Made by a program: the position numbers and the translations under genes
DNA from: Prostheceraeus crozeri
Lineage: Eukaryota; Platyhelminthes; Polycladida; Euryleptidae
DNA: 64,000 nucleotides
Reading direction: 5' to 3'
NCBI GenBank assembly: GCA_907163375.1
Contig: CAJQUW010005310.1
Coordinates: forward strand, 248,001-312,000
Notes under the pieces: model-generated
What the model was told of the DNA's origin: nothing
The model's database searches: none
What the model saw: the letters and a program-made list of their open reading frames with translations, nothing else
Shown here: positions 1 through 10,486 of the stretch, in pieces
Layout: each line of letters begins with the position of its first letter
How positions within the stretch are numbered: the first letter of the stretch is position 1

Positions 1-330
1 GCGGTAATATCATTTGAATACACTAATTTTGCAAACCATGATACACTTTCTGACTAGACTTATGAATACAACTTCAATGATCAAACTTACTTTCTAAAAC
101 GGGTGTTGCGGTAATATTATTTGACTACACTAACTTTGCAAACCATGATACACTTTCTGACGACACTCACGAATAAACGTCGATGACCAAACTTTACTTT
201 TACAAACGTGTGTCGTAGTAAAATTATTTGACTACACTAGCGCTTACATTTTATGACATGTGTGTTTCATAAAACGTCATGATCAAACTTTTCTAACTAT
301 ACATCAACCTGTGCTGCAGTAAAACTTTTG
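1..330. repeat. Short tandem array, ~107-bp unit
   Basis: About three units of roughly 107 bp follow each other, starting near 1, 108 and 214, with a partial fourth near 315. Each unit begins with a GCGGTAATAT- or GTAGTAAAAT-like string, followed by TTTGA(A/C)TACACTA and, in the first two, CAAACCATGATACACTTTCT. The copies differ at many positions, so the array is old. It probably continues to the left of the window. No gene is supported inside it. Confidence 0.75.
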
Positions 331-1059
331 TTCAACACTGACAAGAGCTTGTTCACTAGCGAAGAGAGAAATCTGTGGTGTGTTGCGTGTGGCGCAAGAG
401 TGGCCTCCCATTTCATTCCATTCATCATTCTCCTTCAAAACCTTTCTATTAACACTTTCCAACCCCATCATGCGATGCTTCATCCTTACAGATGCCTCTG
501 TATCATACCCCTCTTCCCGCCGTGGCGATGACGCTGCCATCGGCTTACCCACTTCCTTCCCCTCCCCCTCCAGATCACCGATATCCCCAAACAAATCCTC
601 AATCACCTTATCCAAATCAACATCAACCTTCTTGTACATTTTCGCTCTCAACTCAACTTCCTCACTCGAACTCTCATCACTCACCTTCGTCACCACTTTC
701 TCCCCAACCACGTCCTCAATCGTTGCCACCGCCTTCCTCACCTCTTCCCTTTCCAACAACTCTCCCTCAAACCACTCCTTGAACCCTGCCATAGCTATAT
801 TGCCACTTGGACACTCGTTGTGATCCTTAATAAACGTCACCTCATTCCCTTCCCCACATACCACCTGATGATGCACGCACACTCTCAACAACACCTCTCT
901 CATATGCGCGCCCACCGTCCCCTCTTTAATGTGCTTCCTCAGCTCACTGCCTCTGGCAATCTTGCCGCAACTGCATTTGCCAACCAACATTTTTGCATTG
1001 CATGATTTCGTCATTATGATTCTGTAAAGATAGAGTAAAATTTGATGGCAAGTGTTCAT
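304..1059 (-). CDS. Hypothetical protein, 251 aa
   Basis: An uninterrupted minus-strand frame of 251 codons. The protein has a Cys-rich N-terminal third (CSCG near residue 30, then CVHH, VVCGEG and HNECPSG), suggesting a small zinc-binding fold. A strongly charged, Glu/Asp/Lys-rich and probably disordered middle and C-terminus follows. I do not recognise a family. The first credible start may be the internal MTKSCNAK. The composition looks like real coding sequence rather than a shadow, because the acidic and basic residues are clustered and no repeat explains them. It could be an exon or a remnant of another mobile element. No promoter or splice signal was pinned down. Confidence 0.35.
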   Translation of the reverse strand: MNTCHQILLYLYRIIMTKSCNAKMLVGKCSCGKIARGSELRKHIKEGTVGAHMREVLLRVCVHHQVVCGEGNEVTFIKDHNECPSGNIAMAGFKEWFEGELLEREEVRKAVATIEDVVGEKVVTKVSDESSSEEVELRAKMYKKVDVDLDKVIEDLFGDIGDLEGEGKEVGKPMAASSPRREEGYDTEASVRMKHRMMGLESVNRKVLKENDEWNEMGGHSCATRNTPQISLFASEQALVSVEQKFYCSTG

Positions 1060-1123
1060 AGGATACCACTTGCATATATGTATTGAAAGACATTTGATAA
1101 CAGTCGTCTAGGCGTCAGGCTCT

Positions 1124-2560
1124 TGAATCCGTTACAGGCATTACTCAGAGGGGATCTTATCCCAGCTCCAAAGCCTCGACCCACAAATCCAACCTCGAGC
1201 GGACAGAGTGTGCGTCATATCACTGTGTTGCTATCCGGGCACCAGTTTTGACATGAAAACCGGTGGAGTTCTTTACAAGAGGAAACGACCCAAGTCACAG
1301 AGACTCATAAACGACTGCTTTTTATTTAAAAACTTTAATTATTATCATTAAATATGAATTTAAATTTTTCAGTATCTTACTACTACTCATAAAACGTTTA
1401 TAAGTAGTCTGTCACCTACAGCACAGCAAGAGCTGTCGAATGTTTTTTGAATCAAGTCTAAAGGACTTGTAGAAGCAAAGTTATAGCCGTTTGAAGATAT
1501 CGGCCTACTATCATCAAATGGTCAGTCATGCTATACTGACTAACCTACAAGTTGACACCTTAGCTAATTTCAGCAATGGAAAGTCAGAAGTCCGATATCG
1601 GAACTCAAGAGAAACGACTTACCTGTAGTCAGTTTCTCAACTTTGTGAAATTCCTCCCCCGATCCCGTTCTTATATACTCTGTGAATATGCAATCGGCAA
1701 TCCATGGAGGGGGGGTCAAAAAATTATTTGGTACAAATTTGACGCTGATTCCAAATCTGGTCTCTGTTTTCCCGTCCGATGCTTAATTCACCCGCAAGAG
1801 CGATTTTCATAAACATTCTAACTCTGTCGTTTTTTCGTCAATGTCCAAAATTTCAATAACGTCTCACCTCTAAACGAAGACAGATATGAGCAAGCCATGT
1901 TTTCCACTGAATTTGTCTCACTCCCAGCTTTCAAACGAGCTATTGCATGACTTTCTACGATGTCTACAACCAAAGTTGGAAGATCGTTGCCGAGGGGGGA
2001 GGTCAGAACTTCTTCTCTCCGATTGAGTCGGGAAGACGTTACTAGACCCAAAAGTGGCCAAAACGTCCGAATCTGCACTCCATTTTCCCATCCGAGCACT
2101 CCTTCATAACGAAAAATGGACTTTCTCATCCCAAAACCTCCAAAACCTGACTTTTTCAACTCTGACATTTTCCTGCCATTTTCCTCCCTCAACCCAGGAA
2201 AATTAGACCAAACTGAGCTTTTCACTGCATTTTTCTCACTTTTAGCTTTCAAATGAGCTATTGCACGACTTTCTACCATCTCTGGAACCAAAGTTGGAAG
2301 GTTGGTTGGAGGGGGGGAGGACGTCCTCAACATTTTTTCTCTCCGATTTTGCTGGAAACATCCTTCCTAACCCAAAATTGGCCAAAAATTCAGAATCTGC
2401 ACTCCATTTTCCCATCCGAGGTCTCCTTCATGACGAAATTCAACTTTTTTCATCCCAAAACCACCCAATCCCGCCTTTTTCCAACTCTGCCGTTTTCAGA
2501 TATTCTACCCCTTGCTGCTCCTCCTTTCACGCAGATTCCACATCTGAACTCCAATTTCCA
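1124..2560 (+). repeat. Left copy of a large diverged inverted repeat
   Basis: This stretch matches the reverse complement of about 55060-56613. The shared end starts at TGAATCCGTTACAGG, continues through ACTCAGAGGGGATCTTATCCC, an AAATTTTTCAG block and a GACTTGTAGAAGCAAA block, and reaches several copies of a ~317-bp sub-repeat containing CTTTCAAA(C/T)GAGCTATTGCA (near 1930 and 2247). The match is imperfect, with many substitutions and indels. The copies are either two members of an interspersed family in opposite orientation or the terminal repeats of an older, larger element. Small ORFs inside are repeat-derived and not called. Confidence 0.7.
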
Positions 2561-4217
2561 ATCTAAACCCTCCTTCATGACGATTTCCAACGTTTCTCAT
2601 CCCAAACACCATCAACACCTACCCCTTTCCAACTCGATCCCTCAGACATTCCTATCAGCTTCCCAACCCTTACCCGAAAACTCCTGCCTTCCTTCCAGAA
2701 GGGGGGGACCCGTTTCCTTCTCTCGGACCCATTCCTCCCAACACATCCTTGGCGAACTCCCTCACCTTCCAGACAGAGGAGGGGTAGGGGTTTGCGCATT
2801 TTGGACTTGCGCCTGGGATGAGCTTACCACTCATGTTGAATTGGCAAGCTTCTTATGTCGACCAGCACAAGCATTTTTGTCAATTTGATGCGTAGTTGGC
2901 CACATTCTTGTATACATCGCCGATAAGAAGCATGATAATAACACATAAACATCATAGGAAATGACCTGAAGACATTCTATGTCAAAAACTATTACTCTAG
3001 ACTTTTCACTCAGTAGTAGAAAACATAGAGAGTTTCAGTTAAACAAAAAGCTCCAATCTGCATCCCATTGGACTAAAATGTGCCTTTCTTTGATCGTGTC
3101 TGAGAAGAGGAGGAACCAGGCAGAACTCGATAGACGTGCAGATTCGTAGTAGGCACAGGATATACGCATTCTGTGAAAGTTTCAGTTTCGGCCTCTTTCC
3201 CTGGAGAAAATCATTGTGGCTGCCGGACTGTGTAGTGTAGCTAAATGTTGAATAAATGCCTATCACACGAAACAGGACTAGCTATCCTTATTTTTTGTTC
3301 GCATTGATCATGCCGTTTCTTTTGCCTGCTGCGTATTTCTGCATCGAATACAGCATTGTGTTCTACACGTTGAAAAGATAAGACTACAATTAGTCTCGAT
3401 TGATGATTTGTCGACTACAAAATTTGCTATGAAATTGTGTTAGTAATTAAGTTATAGGACAGAGAACGCTGAAAGAGTTTGCTATCAGCGTTCAACATCC
3501 TCCACCAGCCGATATTGTTCGCAGTGGTCATGTCGAACGTACTGTGGTTTAAGTAGTATGAAGAAAGATCTTTCTTCATTCCAGTGGTGAGGAAGTATTG
3601 ATTGTGGGATGAAGATATGTGATCGCTGTTTACTCTGTCTACATCGAACGTGTTGTTCAGGTACTTTTCAAGAAATTGTCTATTATCTTGTTCTAAGTTG
3701 TGCTGCTATGCTCGCAGACTAAACATCAATCGAGAGAGTTGCTTCTTTTTCTTTTGACGCACTACATGTACATTTTTGCATTTTATACATATTAACTTTT
3801 CCAGATAGCCTCATCCACCGAAAGATGGGTATTCATGTGTTTGCGCGCCAAATGAATAGAATTTTGCGTATTTGCTCGCATTTGTGCATATTTGCTCAAT
3901 ATGTTGTTGAATAGGCACAAAAAGATTGTAATTATTCTTGTTAACAGAGGTCATTTTGTTGAAGATGGTGCCACACATATCTTGTCTAAACATATGAACT
4001 TGTCGCAACAGTTTAGAATTTTTTCATGTAAGGAGTTTATTGATCGTTGATTGGTTTTCCTCCTGACGAAACTAAAATGGTACTCGCTGGTGTCGAGATT
4101 TGTGTTTGATAATACGTGATTTTCGTTCGCCCATTGTTTTATGATAATTTTCAATTTGTGTGCTATGAAAAAAATTGACTTTGTCTGATTTCCCTGTGGG
4201 AACGCTCATTAGTCCTG
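2561..4217. other. Intergenic, no gene supported
   Basis: The first ~300 bases are C-rich and continue the neighbouring sub-repeat in degraded form. The rest is unstructured moderately AT-rich DNA. Only short ORFs (75 codons or fewer) without recognisable motifs occur. I see no RNA gene, clear promoter or transposon end here. Confidence 0.5.
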
Positions 4218-4467
4218 CTAACCCTAGAAAGACCGGTTTGTCGATATACCTAGAAGGACCAACACCTGTCAATTGACCGGTAGCTCATGTATTATGTTTT
4301 AATAAGGAAACATTAACTGAATAAGCGACCGTTGGAAGTTATATAATATATTTACGCACGGAACCTTCCTCCTTATCTGTTCCCTTGTTAGACTCGCTGC
4401 AGGATGACGCAATCATTTCTCCTTGGCCAGCATCAGAACCTTTGTTATGAACCTTTGAGATGAACCT

Positions 4468-5529
4468 TTGTCAAGCTTTTGGTCCGAAAATTACGAACGT
4501 AGAATTTTCCGGCAAACCATGTCACGGAAGAGATACAAAGATATATTACGTTACATTCCATTTGACAATAAACTGACAAGGGAGAGACGGAAGTCGGAGG
4601 ACAAATTTGGGCCAATCCGAGAATTGTGGCAGAATGTGATGGACAATGCTCAGAAGTGTTTTGATCCTTATGGATATGTGACAATCGATGAACAACTATT
4701 TCCTTGACGGTCACGCTGTGCCTTTATACAGTGCATGCCAAGCAAGTTATCGACTGGATTGGGACTTGGAGAACATGTCGTGGAACATGTCATGGAACCA
4801 CGGAGATCCAGTATCAATGTTACCACAGACAATTTTTTTACCTCCCTTCGAATTGTTAAAAGACTACTAAGTGAAGGTATCACCATTGTTGGGACCCTTC
4901 GACAAAATCGTTGCGGAATTCCGTCGCAATTGAAGAAAAAAGACATTGCACTTTATCCTTCAAAGTTCATTTTTCTGAAGAGAATATTATGCTTCTTTCA
5001 TACAGAGCCAAAAGAAACAAAATTGTTTATCGCTTGTCATCAATGCATCAAGTAACTTCGATATCTGAAAATGATCAAAAGCGGAAGCCAGAAGCAATTC
5101 TATTTTACAACTCCACAGAAGGAGGCGTCGACACTGCCGACGAAATGTTGCGGGGATATTCGACAAAGTCTGCATTACGGCGATGGCCTCTGTCCGTGTT
5201 TTTCAACCTCCTTGACATAGTTGCACTCAACACTCATAATCTGTTCCGATGCTGGTATCACACAAAAGAGCCGACGAGAGTTCCTTATTTCTCTCGGAGA
5301 GCATCTTTGTAACGCATCTCAAATTGGAATATCCTGTCATCCATGTCCAGCGCCCGGTAATTCCGGTGATGATGGTATGCATGGAGCATGCCACACATTA
5401 CGAAAGCGTACTACATGTCGTCAGTGCCAAACCAACAAAACAAAATCAACATGTCAGATATGTTCTAAGTTCATTTGTGGATATTGTGGAAATACTGTTT
5501 GTGATTCTTGTTTTCAATCTCGTGACTGA
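4468..5529 (+). pseudogene. piggyBac-type transposase remnant
   Basis: Fragments in all three plus frames are colinear with a DDE transposase of the piggyBac family. First come RRIFRQTMSRKRYKDILRY and KFGPIRELW with TIDEQLFP (4468-4707). Next are VTTDNFFTS and ITIVGTLRQNR (4820-4920), where TDNFFTS carries a catalytic Asp. Then come EGGVDTADEM and RRWPLSVFFNLLDI (5120-5220). Last is a Cys-rich C-terminal zinc-binding domain, CRQCQTN, CQICSKFIC, CGNTVCDSC (5420-5525), typical of the family. Frame changes near 4690, 5060 and 5300 make it nonfunctional. The family assignment is firm; exact ends are approximate. Confidence 0.85.
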
Positions 5530-5698
5530 GTGCTTGATAAAGACCAGTAGCTTTTTTGAAATGGACAGGTAGTGTTTGTAAATGTTTTTTAACATTTTTT
5601 TATATAGAAAAGAAGCAGTTAGATGTTCTAGTTACATTGTGTATCAAAATATAGTAAGCCATAAGATTTCGGGAATAATTGTTTTTTCATATTTTATT

Positions 5699-5896
5699 AC
5701 CGGTCAATTGACCGGCTACGGTCGGTCTAGGTATAACAATATACAACTACGCTAATATGTAATAATTATATTTACAAAGGCCATGATTTTATTTCACACA
5801 TTATTTTTAACAAAGTCTTAATGTTTTGTAGCTTTAAATTTAATAGCTTCATAAGTTTAAGCAAAAAAGGCAACGGCTACCGGTCAATTGACCGGT
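5699..5896. repeat. Pair of CCGGTCAATTGACCGG palindromes in piggyBac B
   Basis: Perfect palindromes lie at 5699-5715 and 5879-5896 (18 bp including the outer A and T). A shortened third copy lies near 4267-4280 at the other end. The stretch after the first palindrome (CTACGGTCGGTCTAGG) mirrors the left end of the element. Such subterminal palindromes are candidate transposase-binding sites, which is an inference. Confidence 0.6.
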
Positions 5897-5915
5897 GTGG
5901 TCTTTCTAGGGCTAA

Positions 5916-6600
5916 GGAGTACCTATAACTCTATGATTATGTGGACTTCTGAAATATTTGCATATATTTTTTACAACGTTGCACATCATTTGGAAGTATA
6001 TGAAACCTTTACAATGACAATAAAATTTTGTGTACTAATAATTTCTATGCATCTCCTGATGGTCTCTCTGGAACCGTTTATTTTAGTCCTCGTCTTTCAA
6101 GTATAAATGATAAAAACATCATTGATGATTACATAGCTCGGAATAGACAAAAATTACTTGATCAGGTGGGAATGCTAGTTAATAATTATAGAGAAAGCTA
6201 TTTAGTGAATCCTTTCCAATTGCAAAAAATTCGGTATTCGTAGTCTACTTATGTAGTGAAATCAGTAGTGCAGTCTCACATGCAAAATTGTGCATGGCCA
6301 TGCATTTTGCGGTGAAGCGTGCCAATAGGAATGCAGGAATTGCATGAACTCACGGCAACACTCGCCACGAATTCGGCAACAATTGTCAACAATAGGGCGT
6401 GGCATAATAATGTTTAACAGCTGCATTAGTTCGTGGCGAGTGTTGGCCACTCGTACTTCCTGGTGTTCACTTTTGTCGCCAATGTTTCGTGGTGAGTTAG
6501 TGGCGACTTTGGTGACGAGGCATTTACAGTGTATTTGGGAAATTAGACATGATCGATTGCGGAAATGCCGAAAGAAGAATGAATCCTCACTCAATCATTT
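5916..6600. other. Intergenic with a 16-bp inverted repeat
   Basis: No gene is recognised. A perfect inverted repeat, CAACACTCGCCACGAA at 6356-6371 and its reverse complement at 6430-6445, encloses ~58 bases and could fold as a hairpin or mark a small MITE-like insertion. A 71-codon ORF at 6028-6243 has no recognised motif. Confidence 0.4.
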
Positions 6601-8200
6601 GTTGATTATGAACTTTGGGAAGACAAGTCTGACATCAGTGGAGAAGCTCTCAACAAGGAAGAAGAAAGAGTTCTGGAGTTAGGTCTCGACCAATACATCA
6701 GTCCAATGAAAACAGATCCCGTCTAGGTCTGTAGTGATTTTGAATTAACTGCTCATCAACTTTCCAAGGAATTATGCTTCTCCGAAAACGATCGAGGCAA
6801 GGTGGAAGCCTCATTGTAGAAGTTTGCTCATGACCTGGTCTCCACGAAGTTAATGGACTCCTTCAACGCAAGGAAGAATTCCCAAATCCTGAGGTCTTTA
6901 AAGGATAGAGGACCTCTATTGATGCGTCCTGATAAGGGTAATGGAACAGTTGTAGTGACCAAGACACAGTATGTAAAACGAATGGAAACAATACTGAAAG
7001 ACAATACAAAGTTCTCCAGACTGTCCGAAACCGATGATTGGAACGATCAGGAATCTCGAAAGAAGGTCACTGATGTCATTGGTAAACTGATGAATGATAA
7101 GGAGCTGCCATCTGAGGCCTTTCAACTTATTTCAAGTGCGTGCGTCTTTCCTAGACTACATGGACTCGCCAAAGTTCACAAAGAAGATGTTCCCTTGCCC
7201 CTTCTTATCGATGGTATCCTGGGTTTACCACAAACTAGCAAGATATGACGACAATCAGCTACTCAAGCCCCTATCAAAGAAATTAAGCAAATTCTCAGTG
7301 AAGGATTCCATTACATTCCGGAAGGAAATCACGAATGTCAACCTTGATCAAGAAGACATCATTATGTCATTCGACGTTGTGAGTCTCTTTACCATTATTC
7401 CGGTAAATGAGACTATTGACATTATCTGATCGGAGCTCTACAAAAATGCTGACTCCTCCTCCAAAACTTCACAATCGAGTACTTAGTGAGGATAATTGCA
7501 GACTACCGGTACTTCTCTCGACACTGGCAACTGACGTGAGATTTTCCTTCAATGGCAATATATACCTGCAACAAGATAGTCTCACCATGGCCTCACCCCT
7601 GAGTGGATCATTCAGCGAGATATTTACATGTATGAGTACTGTTGAGAAAAATCTTCAAAATATATTCAGACAATTGAAATACTACTGCCGTTATGTTGAC
7701 GACACACTATTGATCGTGAAAAGTCAAGACGAGTGTGAAGTTCTTTTTAAGAAATTCAGCAAGCAACATCCATCAATCAACTTTACTCGAGAGAATGCCC
7801 ATCATCGAGATGCATCGAGAGCATCGATCTAGCAAGGAAGATGCGCTCAGATATTGAAGGCTCATACTTCCAACTCCAGGCGATTCCGACATACCGTACA
7901 AGAACTCTGGAACCTAACTCGGTCAAAGACGTCATTCCGCCTAGCCAAATACCTATGATCATATACAAATTCGATTGTACTTGCAGAGCGAGCTACATTG
8001 GCAAAGGCGAACGATGTTTGACCTCCAGGCAGAAGGAGCACTTCCTTCCCACCTCAATCCGCCATCACACGCCATCTTGCTGAGTGCTCTGAAAAGTCAA
8101 TGCTGCTGCAAAAAGAAAAGCAAAGGTTTACGGTATTCAAGAGGACGAGACGCTCACTGTATTTGTCAATCACTGAAAGTGTATCTATACGGCATCTGAG
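6601..8200 (+). pseudogene. Penelope-like element ORF (RT plus GIY-YIG)
   Basis: A decayed Penelope-like retroelement reading left to right. The pieces in order are a segment with DKSDISGEALNKEEERVLEL (near 6620), then RPDKGNGTVVVTKTQYV (near 6925), PRLHGLAKVHKEDVP (near 7150), SFDVVSLFT (near 7370), and the RT catalytic core YCRYVDDTLLIV (near 7690) with two adjacent Asp. At the C-terminus is a GIY-YIG endonuclease, YKFDCTCRASYIGKGERC followed by SRQKEH (7960-8040). This order (RT then GIY-YIG) is diagnostic of endonuclease-positive Penelope elements. Stops and frameshifts (near 6725, 6815, 7245, 7430, 7830) kill the ORF. Element ends and flanking repeats were not identified. Confidence 0.85.
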
Positions 8201-8642
8201 ACTTGAATGTGTATTCAGAAAGAAAGACTTTTTATTTTAAAATTGTGCTCCTTTACATATCAGTTAACTTTTAACGTTTTACTATTTTTTGACTAGCATT
8301 GAATGAAGTGTTATTTGCGATGTAATTTTATTCTGAAATCGTTTTCACGATGCAGTTCTTGCTACTTATGTGATTATTCGGATAGTATATGTTTAAACCA
8401 AAATTTGTGGTATAGTTATTCTATTTTACATAGAAAGTGAATCAATTAAGCTGTTAATGGTACTCAATTAATAGCTGTTAATGTTATTCAATGTGTAACT
8501 TTTGATTTTAGTTGATATCATGCAAACCTCTCATCGTTTTGTCATTCATTGATGTACTGCCACCAGGGGAACAAGCAAGGCCATGGAGAGAAAATTGAAT
8601 TCTTATTTCTGAGATAAATTTCTATAGTATATTCAGCAGATG
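8201..8642. other. AT-rich intergenic, no gene seen
   Basis: Sequence between the Penelope remnant and the left end of piggyBac A. It is AT-rich, with short direct repeats such as TTAATAGCTGTTAATG near 8465. No ORF, RNA gene or transposon end is supported. Confidence 0.5.
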
Positions 8643-8727
8643 TTAACCCTTATCAGTATATGTGGCTACATTTTGTAACTATTGATATTTCAAGGAAGTG
8701 CTGATATCTTAGTTTTGGAATAATGTG

Positions 8728-9037
8728 AGTAGGACAGTCTAGCCCCTTTCACCCGCATTTGACCTTCAGGACATGTGTACTTTTATCGGAGCACACGCCC
8801 ACGCATCTGAGCACGGAGCACACACCCACGCATCTGAGCACGGAGCACACACCCACGCATCAGAGCACGGGTAGCGAAGAGGACAGGAAACAGAGAACAC
8901 GCCCACGCATCAGAGCACGCATCGGCGCACTTGGGGGTAGAGCACGGAGCACCAATCGGAGCACGCGGCGCCGAGCACGTGTGATGAGTCACCGCACGGT
9001 ATATAAGGAAGGCGCTGCCAGAGAAAATCATTCTCAT
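8728..9037 (+). repeat. Polinton 1 left terminal inverted repeat
   Basis: 310 bp that match the reverse complement of 33192-33447 almost base for base. The left copy has three tandem 27-bp units of the form CGGAGCACAC(G/A)CCCACGCAT plus a CTGAGCA-like tail (about 8787-8868), whereas the right copy has one. This fully accounts for the 54-bp length difference. The repeat carries many GAGCAC motifs, a CCAAT box and a TATA box, so it doubles as a promoter. Confidence 0.95.
8935..9007 (+). promoter_or_regulatory. Left TIR promoter
   Basis: A canonical TATA box (TATATAAG, 9000-9007) lies 34 bases before the first ATG of the element at 9041. Upstream are a CCAAT box and repeated GAGCAC motifs (CGGAGCACCAATCGGAGCAC near 8944). 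The arrangement matches an RNA polymerase II core promoter. The same sequence is present inverted at the other end and, in part, near 16330. Confidence 0.8.
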
Positions 9038-9040
9038 CAT

Positions 9041-9466
9041 ATGTCGACAACAGTAACGGGTAGATTACGCCCTCTGGCTAAGACACGTCATCCCAAGGAG
9101 GAGATATCCTATACACCTTATTCATCGAAAGACTTTATTGTGGAACGAGACTGTAATACACTGTATATTATTACGACAAAGGAGAAGAGTGTGTCGTTAG
9201 AGAAGATTATTGCAGAGCTTCGTATTCAGTTGCTGAATGTAATACTGTATGGACCACGCTTCTTGTTTGATATTCGAACATCTGCAAAGTTCCCCAAAGG
9301 TGCACTGGACGTGTCCTATCGCTATTTGAACATTGGTGACGATTGGGACGTGGAAGAACTGATTGATTCATTGCAGAAGAAGTTACGTTCTCAACTGGAG
9401 TGTCGTTATTTTGGGGGAATCTTGTGTATGCAGATTGACATTGGGTTTGGTTCATTGTTTACGTAA
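9041..9466 (+). CDS. Hypothetical protein, 141 aa, first plus-strand gene of Polinton 1
   Basis: First gene behind the left TIR promoter. The ATG at 9041 follows the TATA box by about 34 bases. The frame stays open upstream into the terminal repeat, but that part is low-complexity repeat translation and is rejected as coding. The 141-residue product has a basic N-terminus, then alternating hydrophobic segments (TLYIITT, NVILYGPRFLFDI) and an acidic patch (DDWDVEELID). It ends in CMQIDIGFGSLFT. No family is recognised. Its layout loosely resembles the 132-aa protein at 12818 (DFxV start, helix, acidic DVEE patch, Cys-hydrophobic end), so the two may be distant paralogues. The position suggests an early-expressed accessory protein; this is an inference. 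Confidence 0.6.
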   Translation: MSTTVTGRLRPLAKTRHPKEEISYTPYSSKDFIVERDCNTLYIITTKEKSVSLEKIIAELRIQLLNVILYGPRFLFDIRTSAKFPKGALDVSYRYLNIGDDWDVEELIDSLQKKLRSQLECRYFGGILCMQIDIGFGSLFT

Positions 9467-9491
9467 GATACATGATCTGAACCACGATATA

Positions 9492-10406
9492 ATGGAGCCA
9501 CCAACAAAGAAGAGGCGAACCACAGTCCGTCCCCGCCCTCAACCCTATTATGAGTGCGAGTTTTGCAATAAACGCTTCCGACTGTTTTCACAATGCATCC
9601 GTCATGGACGCAAGGAGATAGGGAAGGAGTATTGCGATCGTTGTGGGAAATGGTGGACTACCGATCATTGCTGCTCTCTGGATAGGGGTTATTGGGGCGA
9701 CAAGGAGAGTGAGTTCACCTGCCTGCTTTGCAAACAAGACTATAATATGGAAGCTTACCATAAACATCCATGTGTGGGTCGGTGCAGGTACTGTGATGAG
9801 AAGATACAGGAGGAGGAGAATGAATGGGATGAACATTTATGTCCCTATTTGAGCATGTATATGCCCACCGAACCCTTGGACCCTAATCGTCCAGTGGAGT
9901 CGGAGAGTACGAATTCATATCCGTACGACTTGTCAAAAGTGAAGTTGGCACGCTGTCCCTGGTGTCATAACATGTACCAAGCATTCTTCTTATGGGAACA
10001 TGTTTGCAAACATCATAAGGAGGTGCGTGGAAGGAATCTGACGTGGAGCAAGACGAATGAGGCACGCGACAACTTTGTCTATATGTGTGTCTGTGGTGAG
10101 ATGCTATACCGTGACGTGGAGGAAGAGAAGGTCCGTCAATTTGTCTCGCTGCATAAGGAGCATATGGCCAAGAAGATATGGAAAAATCAGCGCGAAAAGT
10201 TGAAACGGATATATGAGAGTCAACCGAATCCGCCCAAGGAAGTGAATAGTGTCCCCCAAGCCTCACTTCGACCAGAGAATAGAAATCGGGACCCACGCAA
10301 ATATTCATTTGACTTTAGTAAGAAACGAGGGAGACCTCTGAATCCCATTGTTTTGAAGAACCAATTGAATTGGTTCACGCATAATGTAGATTTGGATAAT
10401 GAATAA
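9492..10406 (+). CDS. Zinc-finger protein paralogous to the PolB N-terminus, 304 aa
   Basis: Starts at ATG 9492 with a nuclear-localisation-like PPTKKRRTTVRPR. Residues ~18-120 repeat the N-terminal module of this element's own polymerase: CEFCNKRF against CEFCRQSF, then YNMEAYHKHPCVGRCRYC against FDVEAYHKHACVGRCRYC, and WDEHLCPYL in both. About a dozen Cys/His pairs predict a multi-zinc fold. The C-terminal half holds a second module (ARCPWCHNMYQ, then FVYMCVCGEMLY) that resembles the start of the protein at 13958. A basic tail includes KKRGRPLNP, an AT-hook-like GRP core. AATAAA overlaps the stop (10402). The role is unknown; DNA binding or a polymerase partner is a reasonable inference. 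Confidence 0.75.
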   Translation: MEPPTKKRRTTVRPRPQPYYECEFCNKRFRLFSQCIRHGRKEIGKEYCDRCGKWWTTDHCCSLDRGYWGDKESEFTCLLCKQDYNMEAYHKHPCVGRCRYCDEKIQEEENEWDEHLCPYLSMYMPTEPLDPNRPVESESTNSYPYDLSKVKLARCPWCHNMYQAFFLWEHVCKHHKEVRGRNLTWSKTNEARDNFVYMCVCGEMLYRDVEEEKVRQFVSLHKEHMAKKIWKNQREKLKRIYESQPNPPKEVNSVPQASLRPENRNRDPRKYSFDFSKKRGRPLNPIVLKNQLNWFTHNVDLDNE

Positions 10407-10486
10407 ATGTAGTAATCAATCTCCTATTTTTGTGACTTTGGGAAGTGTCAGAACTAAGTAAGGACATCTAGCCTATCACGGTAATC

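Larger units (their letters stand above)
4222..5911 (+). mobile_element. Decayed piggyBac transposon (piggyBac B)
   Basis: The element starts with CCCTAGAAAGACC at 4222 and ends with the reverse complement GGTCTTTCTAGGG at 5911, a perfect 13-bp terminal inverted repeat of piggyBac type. Both ends are flanked by CTAA (4218-4221 and 5912-5915) instead of the usual TTAA. Subterminal palindromes with the core GTCAATTGAC occur near 4268, 5702 and 5882. It contains a broken plus-strand transposase. The total is 1690 bp, somewhat short for an autonomous piggyBac, which fits internal deletions. Confidence 0.85.

Noticed and set aside
1818-2888. ORFs of 171 and 211 codons in the left inverted repeat
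   Set aside because: They follow the ~317-bp sub-repeats and occur on opposite strands over the same DNA. No protein motif was seen.
8759-9040. Upstream extension of the first Polinton 1 ORF
   Set aside because: The extension translates the terminal repeat minisatellite and lies before the TATA box at 9000, so it cannot be in the mRNA of that promoter. The ATG at 9041 is preferred.
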